Shown in pieces: positions 47,196 through 55,691 of a stretch of DNA of 64,000 nt. The position numbers were made by a program, and so were the translations under genes. A model generated the notes under the pieces. That model searched no databases. It was not told where the DNA came from and worked only from the letters and a program-made list of their open reading frames with translations. Every line of letters starts with the position of its first letter. Position 1 is the first letter of the stretch. The stretch is from Nostoc sp. XA010 (GTDB taxonomy: Bacteria; Cyanobacteriota; Cyanobacteriia; Cyanobacteriales; Nostocaceae). The stretch spans positions 365,426 to 429,425 of the forward strand of contig NZ_JAIVFX010000004.1 of NCBI RefSeq assembly GCF_020829625.1, written 5' to 3'.

Positions 47196-48395
47196 TAATT
47201 CCAGTACACTCTTCCCTAAAGATTGGCAAATAACATCATTTTGCGGTGTATGGATACGGCTGCACAGAACATCACGGTAGTGTCGCTCTAAAGGATTCTT
47301 TTTTAACAGACCAGGATTACCAGTTAGTTCTAAAGCAATCTCTACAGCACGAATCGAGTTAGTTGTGGTGAGATATTTAACAGCTTGTGCCTGTAATCCT
47401 ACGTTAGGCTCATACTCGCCCCAATCAATATCTTGAGCCAAACTATAAATTAATCTATTGTTAGCAAACAGCAGTGCTTCTATCTCACCCACAGCAGTTT
47501 GGAAGCGTGGCAGAGTTGCCAGTGGCTCTTTGAGATTAGAAGGCGATCGCTCCCCAAGATATTTTACAAGCCAGTCTCGCGCACTACTAGCAACACCTAG
47601 ATATAAAGCACTCACTGTCAAACTGCCCCAAGTGGAAATCAGAGGATCAAAGGATGGTGCGGTTGATATGGGGCTAATATTCAAAGCATACTCTCTGGGG
47701 ATTAATACATTCTCCAAAATGAGATCGTGGCTGCCTGTAGCTCTCATCCCTAAGTGATCCCAGGTTTCGACAATTTGCAAACCGGGCAGATCGCGCGGAA
47801 CTAGAAAACTGCCAACTTGTGGTTCATCCTCAGTTGTCCGTGCCCAAACAATAAAGTAACTGAGGATGGGACTACCCGTGGTGTATTGCTTGTGGCCTGT
47901 TAAACGCCAACCCTCTGTTGTTGGCTCGGCAATTGTGGCAGGCAATCCGCCTCTAGCTGGCGTTCCTAACTCAGGTTCGACACGGGCAGCATTGAGCAGC
48001 GCAATACCTTCAATCGATTCACGACATAGCCGTTTATATACTTCTGGATGCCAGCGACGGCTACGGGCTGCATGGGCATGTTGGAGATAGTGCATTGTCA
48101 GTACTAGCGCCGTCGAAGCATCGCCACGCGCTATCCCTTCAATCACTCGGCAGATAGTTGCTAGCCCCAAACCTTGACCACCTAATTCACGGGGAATGGT
48201 GAGGCTGAGTAATCCTGCCTCATGCAAAGCTGTAAAATTCTCGAAGGGAAAAGAACCATCTTTGTCATGTGCCCCTGCACGGGTAGCAAAGTCCTTAGCC
48301 AAAGCCTCAACCTGGTCGAATATATTATTATTGGGGAGACTTTCTAAGCCTTTGGCTACAAAGGTGTCTGACACTGCTTGCTCCAACTGTGACAT
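47190..48395 (-). CDS. Acyl-CoA dehydrogenase/flavin monooxygenase family protein
   Basis: About 401 residues with the acyl-CoA dehydrogenase fold: helical N domain (LLSLTIPRELGGQGLGLATI), beta domain (LTGHKQYTTGSPILSYFIVWAR, WDHLGMRATGSHDLILENVLIP) and helical C domain ending HYRDVLCSRIHTPQNDV. The usual catalytic Glu position is not evident, and the C-terminal HYRDVLCSRIHTP pattern resembles DszC/SfnB-type flavin monooxygenases, so desulphurisation or another FMN-linked oxidation is as likely as fatty-acid oxidation. I start at 48395 (MSQLEQA), which has AAAGGA upstream. Confidence 0.82.
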   Translation of the reverse strand: MSQLEQAVSDTFVAKGLESLPNNNIFDQVEALAKDFATRAGAHDKDGSFPFENFTALHEAGLLSLTIPRELGGQGLGLATICRVIEGIARGDASTALVLTMHYLQHAHAARSRRWHPEVYKRLCRESIEGIALLNAARVEPELGTPARGGLPATIAEPTTEGWRLTGHKQYTTGSPILSYFIVWARTTEDEPQVGSFLVPRDLPGLQIVETWDHLGMRATGSHDLILENVLIPREYALNISPISTAPSFDPLISTWGSLTVSALYLGVASSARDWLVKYLGERSPSNLKEPLATLPRFQTAVGEIEALLFANNRLIYSLAQDIDWGEYEPNVGLQAQAVKYLTTTNSIRAVEIALELTGNPGLLKKNPLERHYRDVLCSRIHTPQNDVICQSLGKSVLELK

Positions 48396-48656
48396 AAATA
48401 TTCCTTTAAAACTCACTTTACTACTGAATCACCTACTGCGGAAAATTGATGTTTCTGCAAACTTGAGATGCTTTCATCGGAGTTAAGCGATCGCAACTAC
48501 TTGTAGCCTAAACCCTACTTTCTTTTCTGCCTCAGCATCTGACCTCAAACTCAGGTCTTTTGGTGATTCTTGAAATACTACTTAAAGTGGCTCGAATTTA
48601 AGTAATTAGTAATTATTACACAAACAACTTTCTTAGAGCAAGCCAAGCATCCGAAT

Positions 48657-50291
48657 TTACGTTTGATTTTGACTTGGCTTGATTGGATCTATGCGTTGTT
48701 TATTGTTTGACAATCGTTCAAACATTTGTATTAACGCTAACTGCATTTCTGGCGTAAATTCCAACGTGCCAGAACGCAGATGTAAATCTAACTGAGGGAA
48801 GGGGATTTCAATTTGTCTTTGCTGTAATGATTCGTAGATATTGTAGTATAAATCACTTTTGAGCAAGAATTGTTTATTAGGTTCCGCAGTCCATATTAAT
48901 AACTCAAAATTTAAGCTGTTGTTGCCTAACTCTTTAAACAGTACTAAAGGAGAAGGAGCCTGCAATACATTAGGATGCTTAGAGGCTGCTTCTAACAGAG
49001 CAGCTTGCACAACTTTGGGATCTGAATTATAAGCAACGCCAACAGGGAGATGAAGGCGAGAAATCGGGTTGCGGTGGCTCCAGTTGATTACTTCTTTTTC
49101 CAAGAAGCGAGAGTTAGGTACAATAATTGAAACGTGGTCAAGAGTCCGAATCTCGGTACTTCTGCCACCTATTCGCTCGACAGTACCTGTATATTCCCCA
49201 ACTTCCACAAAATCTCCCACCTGAATCGGACGCTCAAATACTAGTACTAAACCACTACCAAAATTCTTTGCAATATCCTGTAAACCAAAGCCAATTCCAA
49301 CGCTTAAAGCACTTGCTAAGATTGTCAAAGAGCTAATGTCAAGCCCCCAAATTTGTAGCAGTACCAGTGTGCCAATAAAAATCAGACCATATTTAAAAAG
49401 TATTACAATCGCTTCTTGAGCGCCACGATTGATTCCAGTAAAAGATAGAAGGCGAGAACGTAAAAAATTGGTTAAAGTTCCAGCAAAGATAACTAAGGCG
49501 AACAACAAACCAATCAAAATTATTAATTCAGTAAGAGAGTAAGGATTCTTGCCTAATGTCAGAATAGGTGAGGTGAAACTGGTGATCAGGATATTGGAAA
49601 TTTGATAGCTCCATTGACGAGTGAAAGGAAAGAGATTAGTGATATAAAGAATCGCACTTATCCAAAGTGCAATACGCATACTCGCCAACACTAATTTGAA
49701 AAATAATTCTAATACTTTAAGTGGTTCCGAATTAGGAATTGCATTGCTATTAGTAGTTAAGCGTTGTGAAACTACTCGGAAAAAGTGATGCTTAATCCAT
49801 CCCAATAGCCAAGTGAATGCGGCAGTTATGATTAAAATTGCTACTGCTACAAAAGTTGTTTGTTGGAGATAGTTTCTTGTTCGCTCTAAGCGAGCTTGCT
49901 GTAACGCTTCTTCAATTTGCTGTACCCAAATTTTTGCTTGCTCATCAACTGTGCTACCTGGAACAATATCTTGTTCTGTAACTGTTAACAGATAGCGGTC
50001 ATTTAGCAAAATAGTAGGTAGCTGGTTGCGTTTTTCAATCTTAACTTGAATAGGTTCAGAAGTTTTAATCGCATCTTTTAGTTGTGAGTTGATTAAATTT
50101 GTCCGTTCTTGAGCGCTATACTGACCAGAATCACTGATCTTAAAAATCTGTTGCCCATCCAAAATAACCGGAGCTTTAGTTAATGCTTGAGCAACGACAG
50201 GAGTTAACCAAAGACACAAAACAAAAGTTAGTACTGCAATGAGAATATTGAAATATTTTGATGGCAGTCGCAAACGGTGAGAATAAGGCAT
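48657..50291 (-). CDS. Mechanosensitive ion channel, MscS family
   Basis: A 544-residue MscS-like channel. A signal-like hydrophobic segment (residues 12-35) and a periplasmic ~100-residue domain precede four to five membrane helices (about 140-320). The pore helix and MscS core follow (TILASALSVGIGFGLQDIAKNFGSGLVLVFERPIQVGDFVEVG). The cytoplasmic beta and alpha/beta domains hold the RTLDHVSIIVPNSRFLEKEVINWS motif. It should release osmolytes on hypo-osmotic shock. It is the last chromosomal gene before the transposon left end, 217 bp from its start. Confidence 0.92.
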   Translation of the reverse strand: MPYSHRLRLPSKYFNILIAVLTFVLCLWLTPVVAQALTKAPVILDGQQIFKISDSGQYSAQERTNLINSQLKDAIKTSEPIQVKIEKRNQLPTILLNDRYLLTVTEQDIVPGSTVDEQAKIWVQQIEEALQQARLERTRNYLQQTTFVAVAILIITAAFTWLLGWIKHHFFRVVSQRLTTNSNAIPNSEPLKVLELFFKLVLASMRIALWISAILYITNLFPFTRQWSYQISNILITSFTSPILTLGKNPYSLTELIILIGLLFALVIFAGTLTNFLRSRLLSFTGINRGAQEAIVILFKYGLIFIGTLVLLQIWGLDISSLTILASALSVGIGFGLQDIAKNFGSGLVLVFERPIQVGDFVEVGEYTGTVERIGGRSTEIRTLDHVSIIVPNSRFLEKEVINWSHRNPISRLHLPVGVAYNSDPKVVQAALLEAASKHPNVLQAPSPLVLFKELGNNSLNFELLIWTAEPNKQFLLKSDLYYNIYESLQQRQIEIPFPQLDLHLRSGTLEFTPEMQLALIQMFERLSNNKQRIDPIKPSQNQT

Positions 50292-50349
50292 TAGGATTCT
50301 AACAAGATAATTTTATAGCGGTTATATCATTTACGTGAACATCCGAAGA

Positions 50350-50368
50350 GGCACGGCACTGCCGTGCC
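50350..50368. repeat. Short perfect palindrome
   Basis: ggcacggca and tgccgtgcc flank a single C. It lies between the MscS gene and the transposon end and is a common dispersed palindrome type in cyanobacteria. Confidence 0.6.
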
Positions 50369-50507
50369 CTTACACCTCGCGATATAATGTTGTACTGCAT
50401 CTGAATGGGAACCGCTATTGTTTGGGCTAGGGGAAAAGATAACAGATTCCCTGGTTGCCAAAACAGTTAAAATGTAAACTCATAATTTTTTAGGCGAGGT
50501 AGACAGT

Positions 50508-50732
50508 TGTACATTCACAAATTGAATGTCGCTATTTCACAAATTAATGTCGCTCGACTATTAGCTAAAGCTCTTGAGGAACAAGGGTTTTATTTATTTT
50601 TACCAAAACCTCCTTTCAATGCAAATTTCACAAATTATTAGTCGCTAATTGTTATATTGAGTAAATTTTATGTTGTTCATCCCAAGAAGCTAAAATTTAT
50701 CTGTTCATAATTTTTCACAAATTAGGTGTCGC
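50508..50732. promoter_or_regulatory. Transposon left end with four TnsB-type binding repeats
   Basis: TGTACA at 50508 is followed by repeats of the form TTCACAAATT(N1-4)GTCGC at 50514-50532, 50536-50553, 50627-50645 and 50714-50732. This matches the layout of V-K CAST left ends (TGTACAGTGACAAATTA-like start, multiple spaced repeats). The five bases outside the end are acagt (50503-50507), the expected target duplication. Confidence 0.85.
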
Positions 50733-50806
50733 AAGCTTTACTATTTCATAGTACATTTTTTTTAAATGGAATGATAAACCCGCAAATGTAACTATAAAGC
50801 TAACAG

Positions 50807-52690
50807 ATGCCTAAAAATTTACAAAAGTCTTTAACTTCAGAGGCAGATGATGACCAAAGCCCAATCGAAAAAGATGAAAAGTCCACAAAAGTTCATCAAT
50901 TGCCATCTGATAAATTAATCACAGATGAAGTGAAACTCAGGATGGAGGTAATTCAAAGCCTAATCGAACCATGCGATCGCACCACCTACAGCACTAAAAA
51001 GAAAGAAGCAGCCGAAAAACTAGGTGTATCAATTCGTCAAGTAGAGCGCTTACTCAAAAAATGGCGAGAACAGAGGTTAGTTGGTTTAGCAAATACGAGA
51101 TCCGATAAAGGTAAGTACCGTATTGAACAAAAATGGATTGATTTTATTCTTAAGACCTACACAGATGGTAACAAAGGTAGTAAACGAATAACCCGACATC
51201 AGGTGTTTCTCAAGGTTAAGGGTAAAGCCAGGGCGAACGCACGGCATTTCTGAAACCCCTGCTGGATAAGGATCTTGACGAAAAAATAGGCTAAATTTAA
51301 AAACGTTGAAACCCTTGCTATTAAAGGATTCTTATACTTTAGATGCGTTTGCCCTGAGGGTAAAGCCAGAATAGAAAATTTGAACAAAGGTGAATATCCT
51401 AGCCACCAGTCGGTTTATCGAATTCTTGACGAACATATTGAGCAGAAAGAAAGAAAGGAGAAAGCGAGAAGCCCCGGCTATTTAGGAGACCGATTGACCC
51501 ACATAACACGCGATGGGCGAGAGTTGCCGGTGGAGGGTAGCAATGATGTTTGGCAGTGCGATCATACTCGTTTGGATGTAAGGCTTGCCGACGAGTATGG
51601 AGTCCTAGACCGTCCTTGGTTAACTGTTGTGATTGACTCCTACTCCCGTTGTGTAATAGGTTTTTATTTGGGATTTGATAATCCTAGTTCTCAAATTGAT
51701 GCCCTAGCTCTCCGTCATGCGATTTTGCCCAAGTCTTATGGTTCTGAGTACCAACTGCGTTACGAGTGGCCAGCTTACGGCAAGCCTTATTATTTTTACA
51801 CTGATGGTGGTAAAGATTTTACTTCCATCCACACTACAGAACAGATTGCAGTACAAATAGGTTTTAATTGCGCTCTCAGAAGGCGACCATCTGATGGTGG
51901 AATTGTGGAACGTTTTTTTAGAACAGTTAACGAGCAAGTATTAAATACTCTACCTGGATACACAGGCTCAAATGTGCAAAAGCGTCCAGAAAGCGTGGAT
52001 AAAGATGCTTGCTTAACTCTCAAGGATTTAGAGATAATACTAGTGGGCTACATCGTAAATGAGTATAACCCCGACATAGATGACAGGATGAAAGATCAAT
52101 CCCGAATTGGGCGATGGGAAGCTGGATTAATGGTAGAGCCATATCTTTATGATGAATTAGACTTGGCAATTTGTTAAATGAAGCAAGAACGGCGCAAAGT
52201 CCAAAAATACGGCTGTATACAATTTGAAAACTTGACCTATCGGGCAGACCATTTGAGAGGTAGAGATGGAGAAACTGTAGCACTTAGATATGACCCTGCC
52301 GACGTAACTACGCTTCTTGTGTACAAAATTAATGCAGATAACACAGAAGAGTTTCTTGATTACGCCCATGCTCAAGGTTTAGAAACAGAACGTCTATCTT
52401 TACGAGAAATAAAAGCGATTAATAAGCGGTTAAAAGAAGCAGGCGAACACATCAATAACGATGCAATTTTAGAGGCAATGCTAGACCGTCAAGCTTTTGT
52501 AGAGGAAACAGTAAAACGAAATCGCAAAGACCGTCGGCAGGCAGCAAATGAACAAGTAAATCCTGTAGAGCAAGTGGCTAATAAATTTGCTACTCCCGAT
52601 CAAAAAGCAGTGGAATCTGCAAGCGAACCAGCTAGGGAATTGCCGAAGTACAAAGTTCACTATATGGATGATTTTTTTGATGAAGATTAG
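50807..52690 (+). pseudogene. tnsB: tnsB transposase, disrupted by a MITE and a nonsense codon
   Basis: Removing 138 bp (the MITE plus one target copy) joins the frame across 51219-51366 so that LKVKGKAR runs directly into IENLNKGEYPSHQSVYRIL, exactly as in TnsB of V-K CAST. The restored protein is 581 codons. The DDE triad is D206 (WQCDHTRLDV), D287 (FYTDGGKDF) and E322 (GGIVERFFRT). A second lesion, TAA at 52175-52177 (restored codon 411), replaces what should be Leu in DLAIC-L-MKQERRKVQ; the rest reads on in frame from the adjacent ATG at 52178. The C-terminal part (beta barrel and the TnsC-contacting tail) is otherwise intact. With the MITE in place no full transposase can be made, so the element is immobile unless helped in trans. 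Confidence 0.88.
51229..51356. mobile_element. 128-bp MITE inserted in tnsB
   Basis: The 13-bp terminal inverted repeats cagggcgaacgca and tgcgtttgccctg have one mismatch. A 10-bp direct repeat, agggtaaagc, flanks it (51219-51228 and 51357-51366) as target duplication. There is no coding capacity, and stops occur in all useful frames. CAGGG ends with 8-10 bp duplications fit the ISAs1 family, which is a tentative assignment. Confidence 0.88.
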
Positions 52691-52699
52691 GTCTAAAAC

Positions 52700-53539
52700 A
52701 TGATAAATGAAATGTCGCTTGCCAAGGAATTTGGTGTAATTGAGGAACCTTCCCCGGAAATCCAAGCCGAAATTCAACGTTTGAGCCGTCAACCTTACTT
52801 AGAAGTCGACCAAGTAAAACGTTGTCACGCTTGGATGTATGAGTTAGTCATTTCTAGAATGACTGGTTTATTAGTAGGAGAATCACGCTGCGGAAAAACG
52901 GTCACTTGCAAAGCTTTTGCACATCGTTATAATAAATTACGGCAGGCTAAGGGACAGCGTATGAAGCCTGTAGTTTATATTCAAGTTGGCAAAAATTGTG
53001 GCTCCAGAGATTTTTTTATTAAAATCCTCAAAGCTTTAAATAAACCCTCCAATGGAACTATTTCTGACCTGCGGGAACGAACGCTAGATAGTCTTGCAAT
53101 ACATCAGGTTGAGATGCTGATTATTGATGAGGCTAATCACCTTAAGCTTGAGACGTTCTCAGATGTACGGCATATTTATGATGATGATGAGTTAAAACTT
53201 TCGGTTCTGCTTGTTGGTACTACAAGCCGCCTTTTGGCAATAGTTCAACGTGATGAACAAGTTGTAAACCGTTTTCTAGAACAGTTTGAGTTAGACAAAT
53301 TAAAAGAGAAGCAATTTATGGAAATGGTTCAAATATGGGAACGGGATGTTCTGAGATTGCCAGAAGAATCAAAACTGGCAAGTGAGAATAACCTTAAGCT
53401 TTTGAAGAAGGTAACTAAGCAATTAATTGGTAGATTGGATATGATTCTTCGTAAAGCTGCTATTCGCTCATTAATGAAAGGACATAAAAAAGTAGATGAA
53501 AATGTTTTAAAAGAAGTAATTGCGGCATCGAAATTGTGA
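52700..53539 (+). CDS. tnsC: TnsC, AAA+ transposition regulator
   Basis: A 279-residue AAA+ protein, close to the 276 residues of ShTnsC. Walker A is GESRCGKT (residues 60-67), Walker B is EMLIIDEANHL (141-145), and sensor 1 is VLLVGTTSRL. The C-terminal IGRLDMILRKAAIRSLMKG matches the V-K form. In CAST it polymerises on target DNA, contacts TniQ and the effector, and recruits TnsB. It is intact, starts 9 bp after tnsB and touches tniQ. It remains coding although its transposase partner is broken, so the tnsB damage may be recent or TnsC may still serve in immunity against re-insertion. Confidence 0.93.
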   Translation: MINEMSLAKEFGVIEEPSPEIQAEIQRLSRQPYLEVDQVKRCHAWMYELVISRMTGLLVGESRCGKTVTCKAFAHRYNKLRQAKGQRMKPVVYIQVGKNCGSRDFFIKILKALNKPSNGTISDLRERTLDSLAIHQVEMLIIDEANHLKLETFSDVRHIYDDDELKLSVLLVGTTSRLLAIVQRDEQVVNRFLEQFELDKLKEKQFMEMVQIWERDVLRLPEESKLASENNLKLLKKVTKQLIGRLDMILRKAAIRSLMKGHKKVDENVLKEVIAASKL

Positions 53540-53540
53540 T

Positions 53541-54062
53541 ATGGAAGAAAATATAGATGAGAAAAGAGAAATTTGGTTAACGAGAGTCGAGCCTTTGGAT
53601 GGAGAAAGCATCAGCCATTTTTTAGGTAGGTTTCGGCGAGAAAAAGGAAATAAGTTTTCTGCCCCTAGTGGGTTAGGCCAGGTGGTAGGATTTGGGGCTG
53701 TATTAGTACGTTGGGAAAAATTCTATTTCCATCCTTTTCCTACTCAGCAAGAGTTGGAAGCGTTAGCTGCTGTAGTTGAACTTGATGCTGACAGATTGCG
53801 ACAGATGTTGCCTCCCCCAGGCGTGGGAATGAACCACAGCCCCATCCGCTTATGTGGAGCCTGCTATGGAGAGTCGCTTTGCCATAAAATCGAGTGGCAG
53901 TTTAAAAAGACAGGAGGATGCGATCGCCATCAACTACGTTTGTTATCAAAATGCCCCGCCTGTGAGAAGCCATTTCCAATTCCAGCTTTGTGGACTGAGG
54001 GGCTTTGCCAAAAATGTTTTATACCCTTTGCAGAGATGGCAAAGTATCAAAAGGCTTACTAA
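53541..54062 (+). CDS. tniQ: TniQ, small CAST-type targeting adaptor
   Basis: A 173-residue protein of the short TniQ class of V-K CAST (ShTniQ is 167). Landmarks are EPLDGESISHFLGRFRREKG, MLPPPGVGMNHSPIRLCGAC, the zinc-ribbon cysteines CGACYGESLCH, CDRHQLRLLSKCPACEKPF and CQKCF, and the tail PFAEMAKYQKAY. This class lacks the long C-terminal DNA-binding region of TnsD, so by itself it should not recognise a fixed attachment site; in V-K systems Cas12k and a guide RNA do so. The ATG at 53541 overlaps the end of tnsC closely. This is the strongest hint that a cas12k gene lies outside the window. Confidence 0.92.
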   Translation: MEENIDEKREIWLTRVEPLDGESISHFLGRFRREKGNKFSAPSGLGQVVGFGAVLVRWEKFYFHPFPTQQELEALAAVVELDADRLRQMLPPPGVGMNHSPIRLCGACYGESLCHKIEWQFKKTGGCDRHQLRLLSKCPACEKPFPIPALWTEGLCQKCFIPFAEMAKYQKAY

Positions 54063-54180
54063 GTAAGTAAAAACTTATGTAAATAGTTACCCAACATAAA
54101 TCCAGATGAATTTTGTGGAGATGGGCAATCACAGCCAATAGTGAATAGTGATTGGCTAAATATTTTGGTCAAATAATAAT

Positions 54181-54208
54181 TAGACTTGTTTAAAAATATC
54201 TATATAAT
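54181..54208 (+). promoter_or_regulatory. Candidate sigma-70 promoter for the BREX operon
   Basis: TAGACT (54181-54186), a 16-bp spacer and TATAAT (54203-54208) lie 136 bp upstream of brxA. The -10 box is perfect and the -35 matches four of six. The tniQ-brxA gap (54063-54343) otherwise has no gene. Confidence 0.5.
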
Positions 54209-54278
54209 ACTGCGCTAAAGGTTTAGCAGCAAGGCTCCTGTTGTAGTCTATAGCTTTACTTTCAAAATTAATAAGTTA

Positions 54279-54337
54279 GCCTGTTATTCTCGTTCCTTGG
54301 TCTATACCATGAGCAAAACTCCAATAAACTAACAGGC
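54279..54337 (+). promoter_or_regulatory. Inverted repeat in the brxA leader covering the ribosome site
   Basis: gcctgtta (54279-54286) can pair with taacaggc (54330-54337), whose AACAGG is the best Shine-Dalgarno candidate for the ATG at 54344. The fold could hold down translation of the BREX operon. Confidence 0.4.
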
Positions 54338-54343
54338 AAACTG

Positions 54344-55126
54344 ATGCCAGAAATTAAAGAGGTTGTTTATAGCAGCAAAATCATCAAAGCTGGCGCACTG
54401 ATAGCAGATACAAAAACCCTACTGACGCACTGGGATTTGTCTATCTCGGTAACTGAGAATCTAGAAAGGTTCCGGCGAGACAATATCTTTGGCAAAGAGT
54501 CACGCTCACGGGTTGAGGATATCCTGGCGATTTTTCGTCAAAGGTACTTAACGGTAGAGCCAGTAACAAAAGCATTAGTGACACTTGTTAAGAGCAAGTT
54601 TTCTCCAGAGGGGCTTAACTGTATTCTATACTTTCACGCCACTCAATCTGATCGTTTGCTTCATGACGTTGTTACAGATTTGTTAGCTTCCATGCACCGT
54701 TTGGGAAGGCAGGACATTAGCGTTAATGATGTAAAAAGCTGGATTGGCAAACAAATTTCCCAAGGTAAAACACAAACTAACTGGTCAGACTCAACAATAA
54801 TTAGTTGTGCTAGAGAACTCTTGAGTACTCTTCGTGATTTCGGAATTCTGCAAGGAGCGGTTAAAAAACAACTGGCTCCCATCTACTTACCAGCAGAGGC
54901 GTTTGCTTATATTGCTTTTTATTTGCGACAGAACCAAGCATCCGGAGAAAGACTCATTCATGCCAGCGAATGGCAACTGTTCTTTTTGTCACCTAAAGCT
55001 GTGGAAGGCTTCTTCATGGAAGCTCATCAGCATCGCCTGTTAGAGTATTACGCTACTGGATCAATTATTCGGATCGATTTTCCAACAAAGTCTATTGAAG
55101 AGTATGTCCATGTTATCACTTCTTGA
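54344..55126 (+). CDS. brxA: BrxA, BREX system protein (DUF1819 family)
   Basis: A 260-residue protein with the features of BrxA: KAGALIADTKTLLTHWDLS near the N terminus, an RSRVEDILAIFRQRYL helix, and a C-terminal IRIDFPTKSIEEYVHVI. BrxA is the small DNA-binding winged-helix protein encoded first in type 1 BREX operons. It is followed by brxB with a 23-bp overlap (brxB ATG at 55104). It is the first gene of the operon, behind a candidate promoter. Confidence 0.88.
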   Translation: MPEIKEVVYSSKIIKAGALIADTKTLLTHWDLSISVTENLERFRRDNIFGKESRSRVEDILAIFRQRYLTVEPVTKALVTLVKSKFSPEGLNCILYFHATQSDRLLHDVVTDLLASMHRLGRQDISVNDVKSWIGKQISQGKTQTNWSDSTIISCARELLSTLRDFGILQGAVKKQLAPIYLPAEAFAYIAFYLRQNQASGERLIHASEWQLFFLSPKAVEGFFMEAHQHRLLEYYATGSIIRIDFPTKSIEEYVHVITS

Positions 55127-55691
55127 TCGCATATCCCTGCTGGAAAATGACTTAAAGGCAGTGCCGCCCAGAATAACTGTTCACCACGATTTACCGTTTG
55201 CTATTTTGCGGTATGAACCGAAAGAAGAATGGGATGTGCGACGCGAAGCAAAACGCCTAGCTACCAGAATGAGTGACTGCGGTAAGGAAGTTGTGACTAT
55301 CTCACTGGCAGAACTTTTGTGGAAAGCGATCGCTGCGGCAGAAGGATTAGACTCCATTGTAGAACTTGAACGAGAACAAGGTTTCGAGGCAGCACAAGAG
55401 CAAGTAAATATCTACTTGTCAGATCAAGACTGGTGTCCCCTACCAGACTTGTTAGCCCAAAGATTAAAGGCACTAGATCCGCAAAGGCACATTGTATTTC
55501 TCTTGCGATCTGCCTCAATGGCACCAGCAATTTACCAGATGTCAAAACTGCTGGATGAGATGCAAGGTAAAACCCGGATAGCAACTATTTTGTTTTATCC
55601 GGGAACACTAGAAGGGACAACTGGTTTGCGGATGATGGCGCTTAAAAACCGCGAAGCAATGGGCAACTATAGGGTGAAAATCTATGGCTAA
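55104..55691 (+). CDS. brxB: BrxB, BREX system protein (DUF1788 family)
   Basis: A 195-residue protein of the BrxB family, recognised by FAILRYEPKEEWDVRREAKRLA in context and the ending FYPGTLEGTTGLRMM with YRVKIYG. BrxB is required for type 1 BREX defence and probably forms part of the BrxBCZX complex. Possible starts are 55104 and 55110; both lie inside the end of brxA, indicating coupling. It overlaps brxC by 8 bp. Confidence 0.9.
   Translation: MSMLSLLDRISLLENDLKAVPPRITVHHDLPFAILRYEPKEEWDVRREAKRLATRMSDCGKEVVTISLAELLWKAIAAAEGLDSIVELEREQGFEAAQEQVNIYLSDQDWCPLPDLLAQRLKALDPQRHIVFLLRSASMAPAIYQMSKLLDEMQGKTRIATILFYPGTLEGTTGLRMMALKNREAMGNYRVKIYG

Noticed and set aside
51380..52690. Separate transposase and small accessory gene
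   Set aside because: Both read as consecutive parts of one TnsB; lengths and residues match once the MITE and stop codon are accounted for.
54063..54343. cas12k, tracrRNA or transposon right end next to tniQ
   Set aside because: The gap is only 281 bp with no coding frame and no end-type repeat in either orientation.
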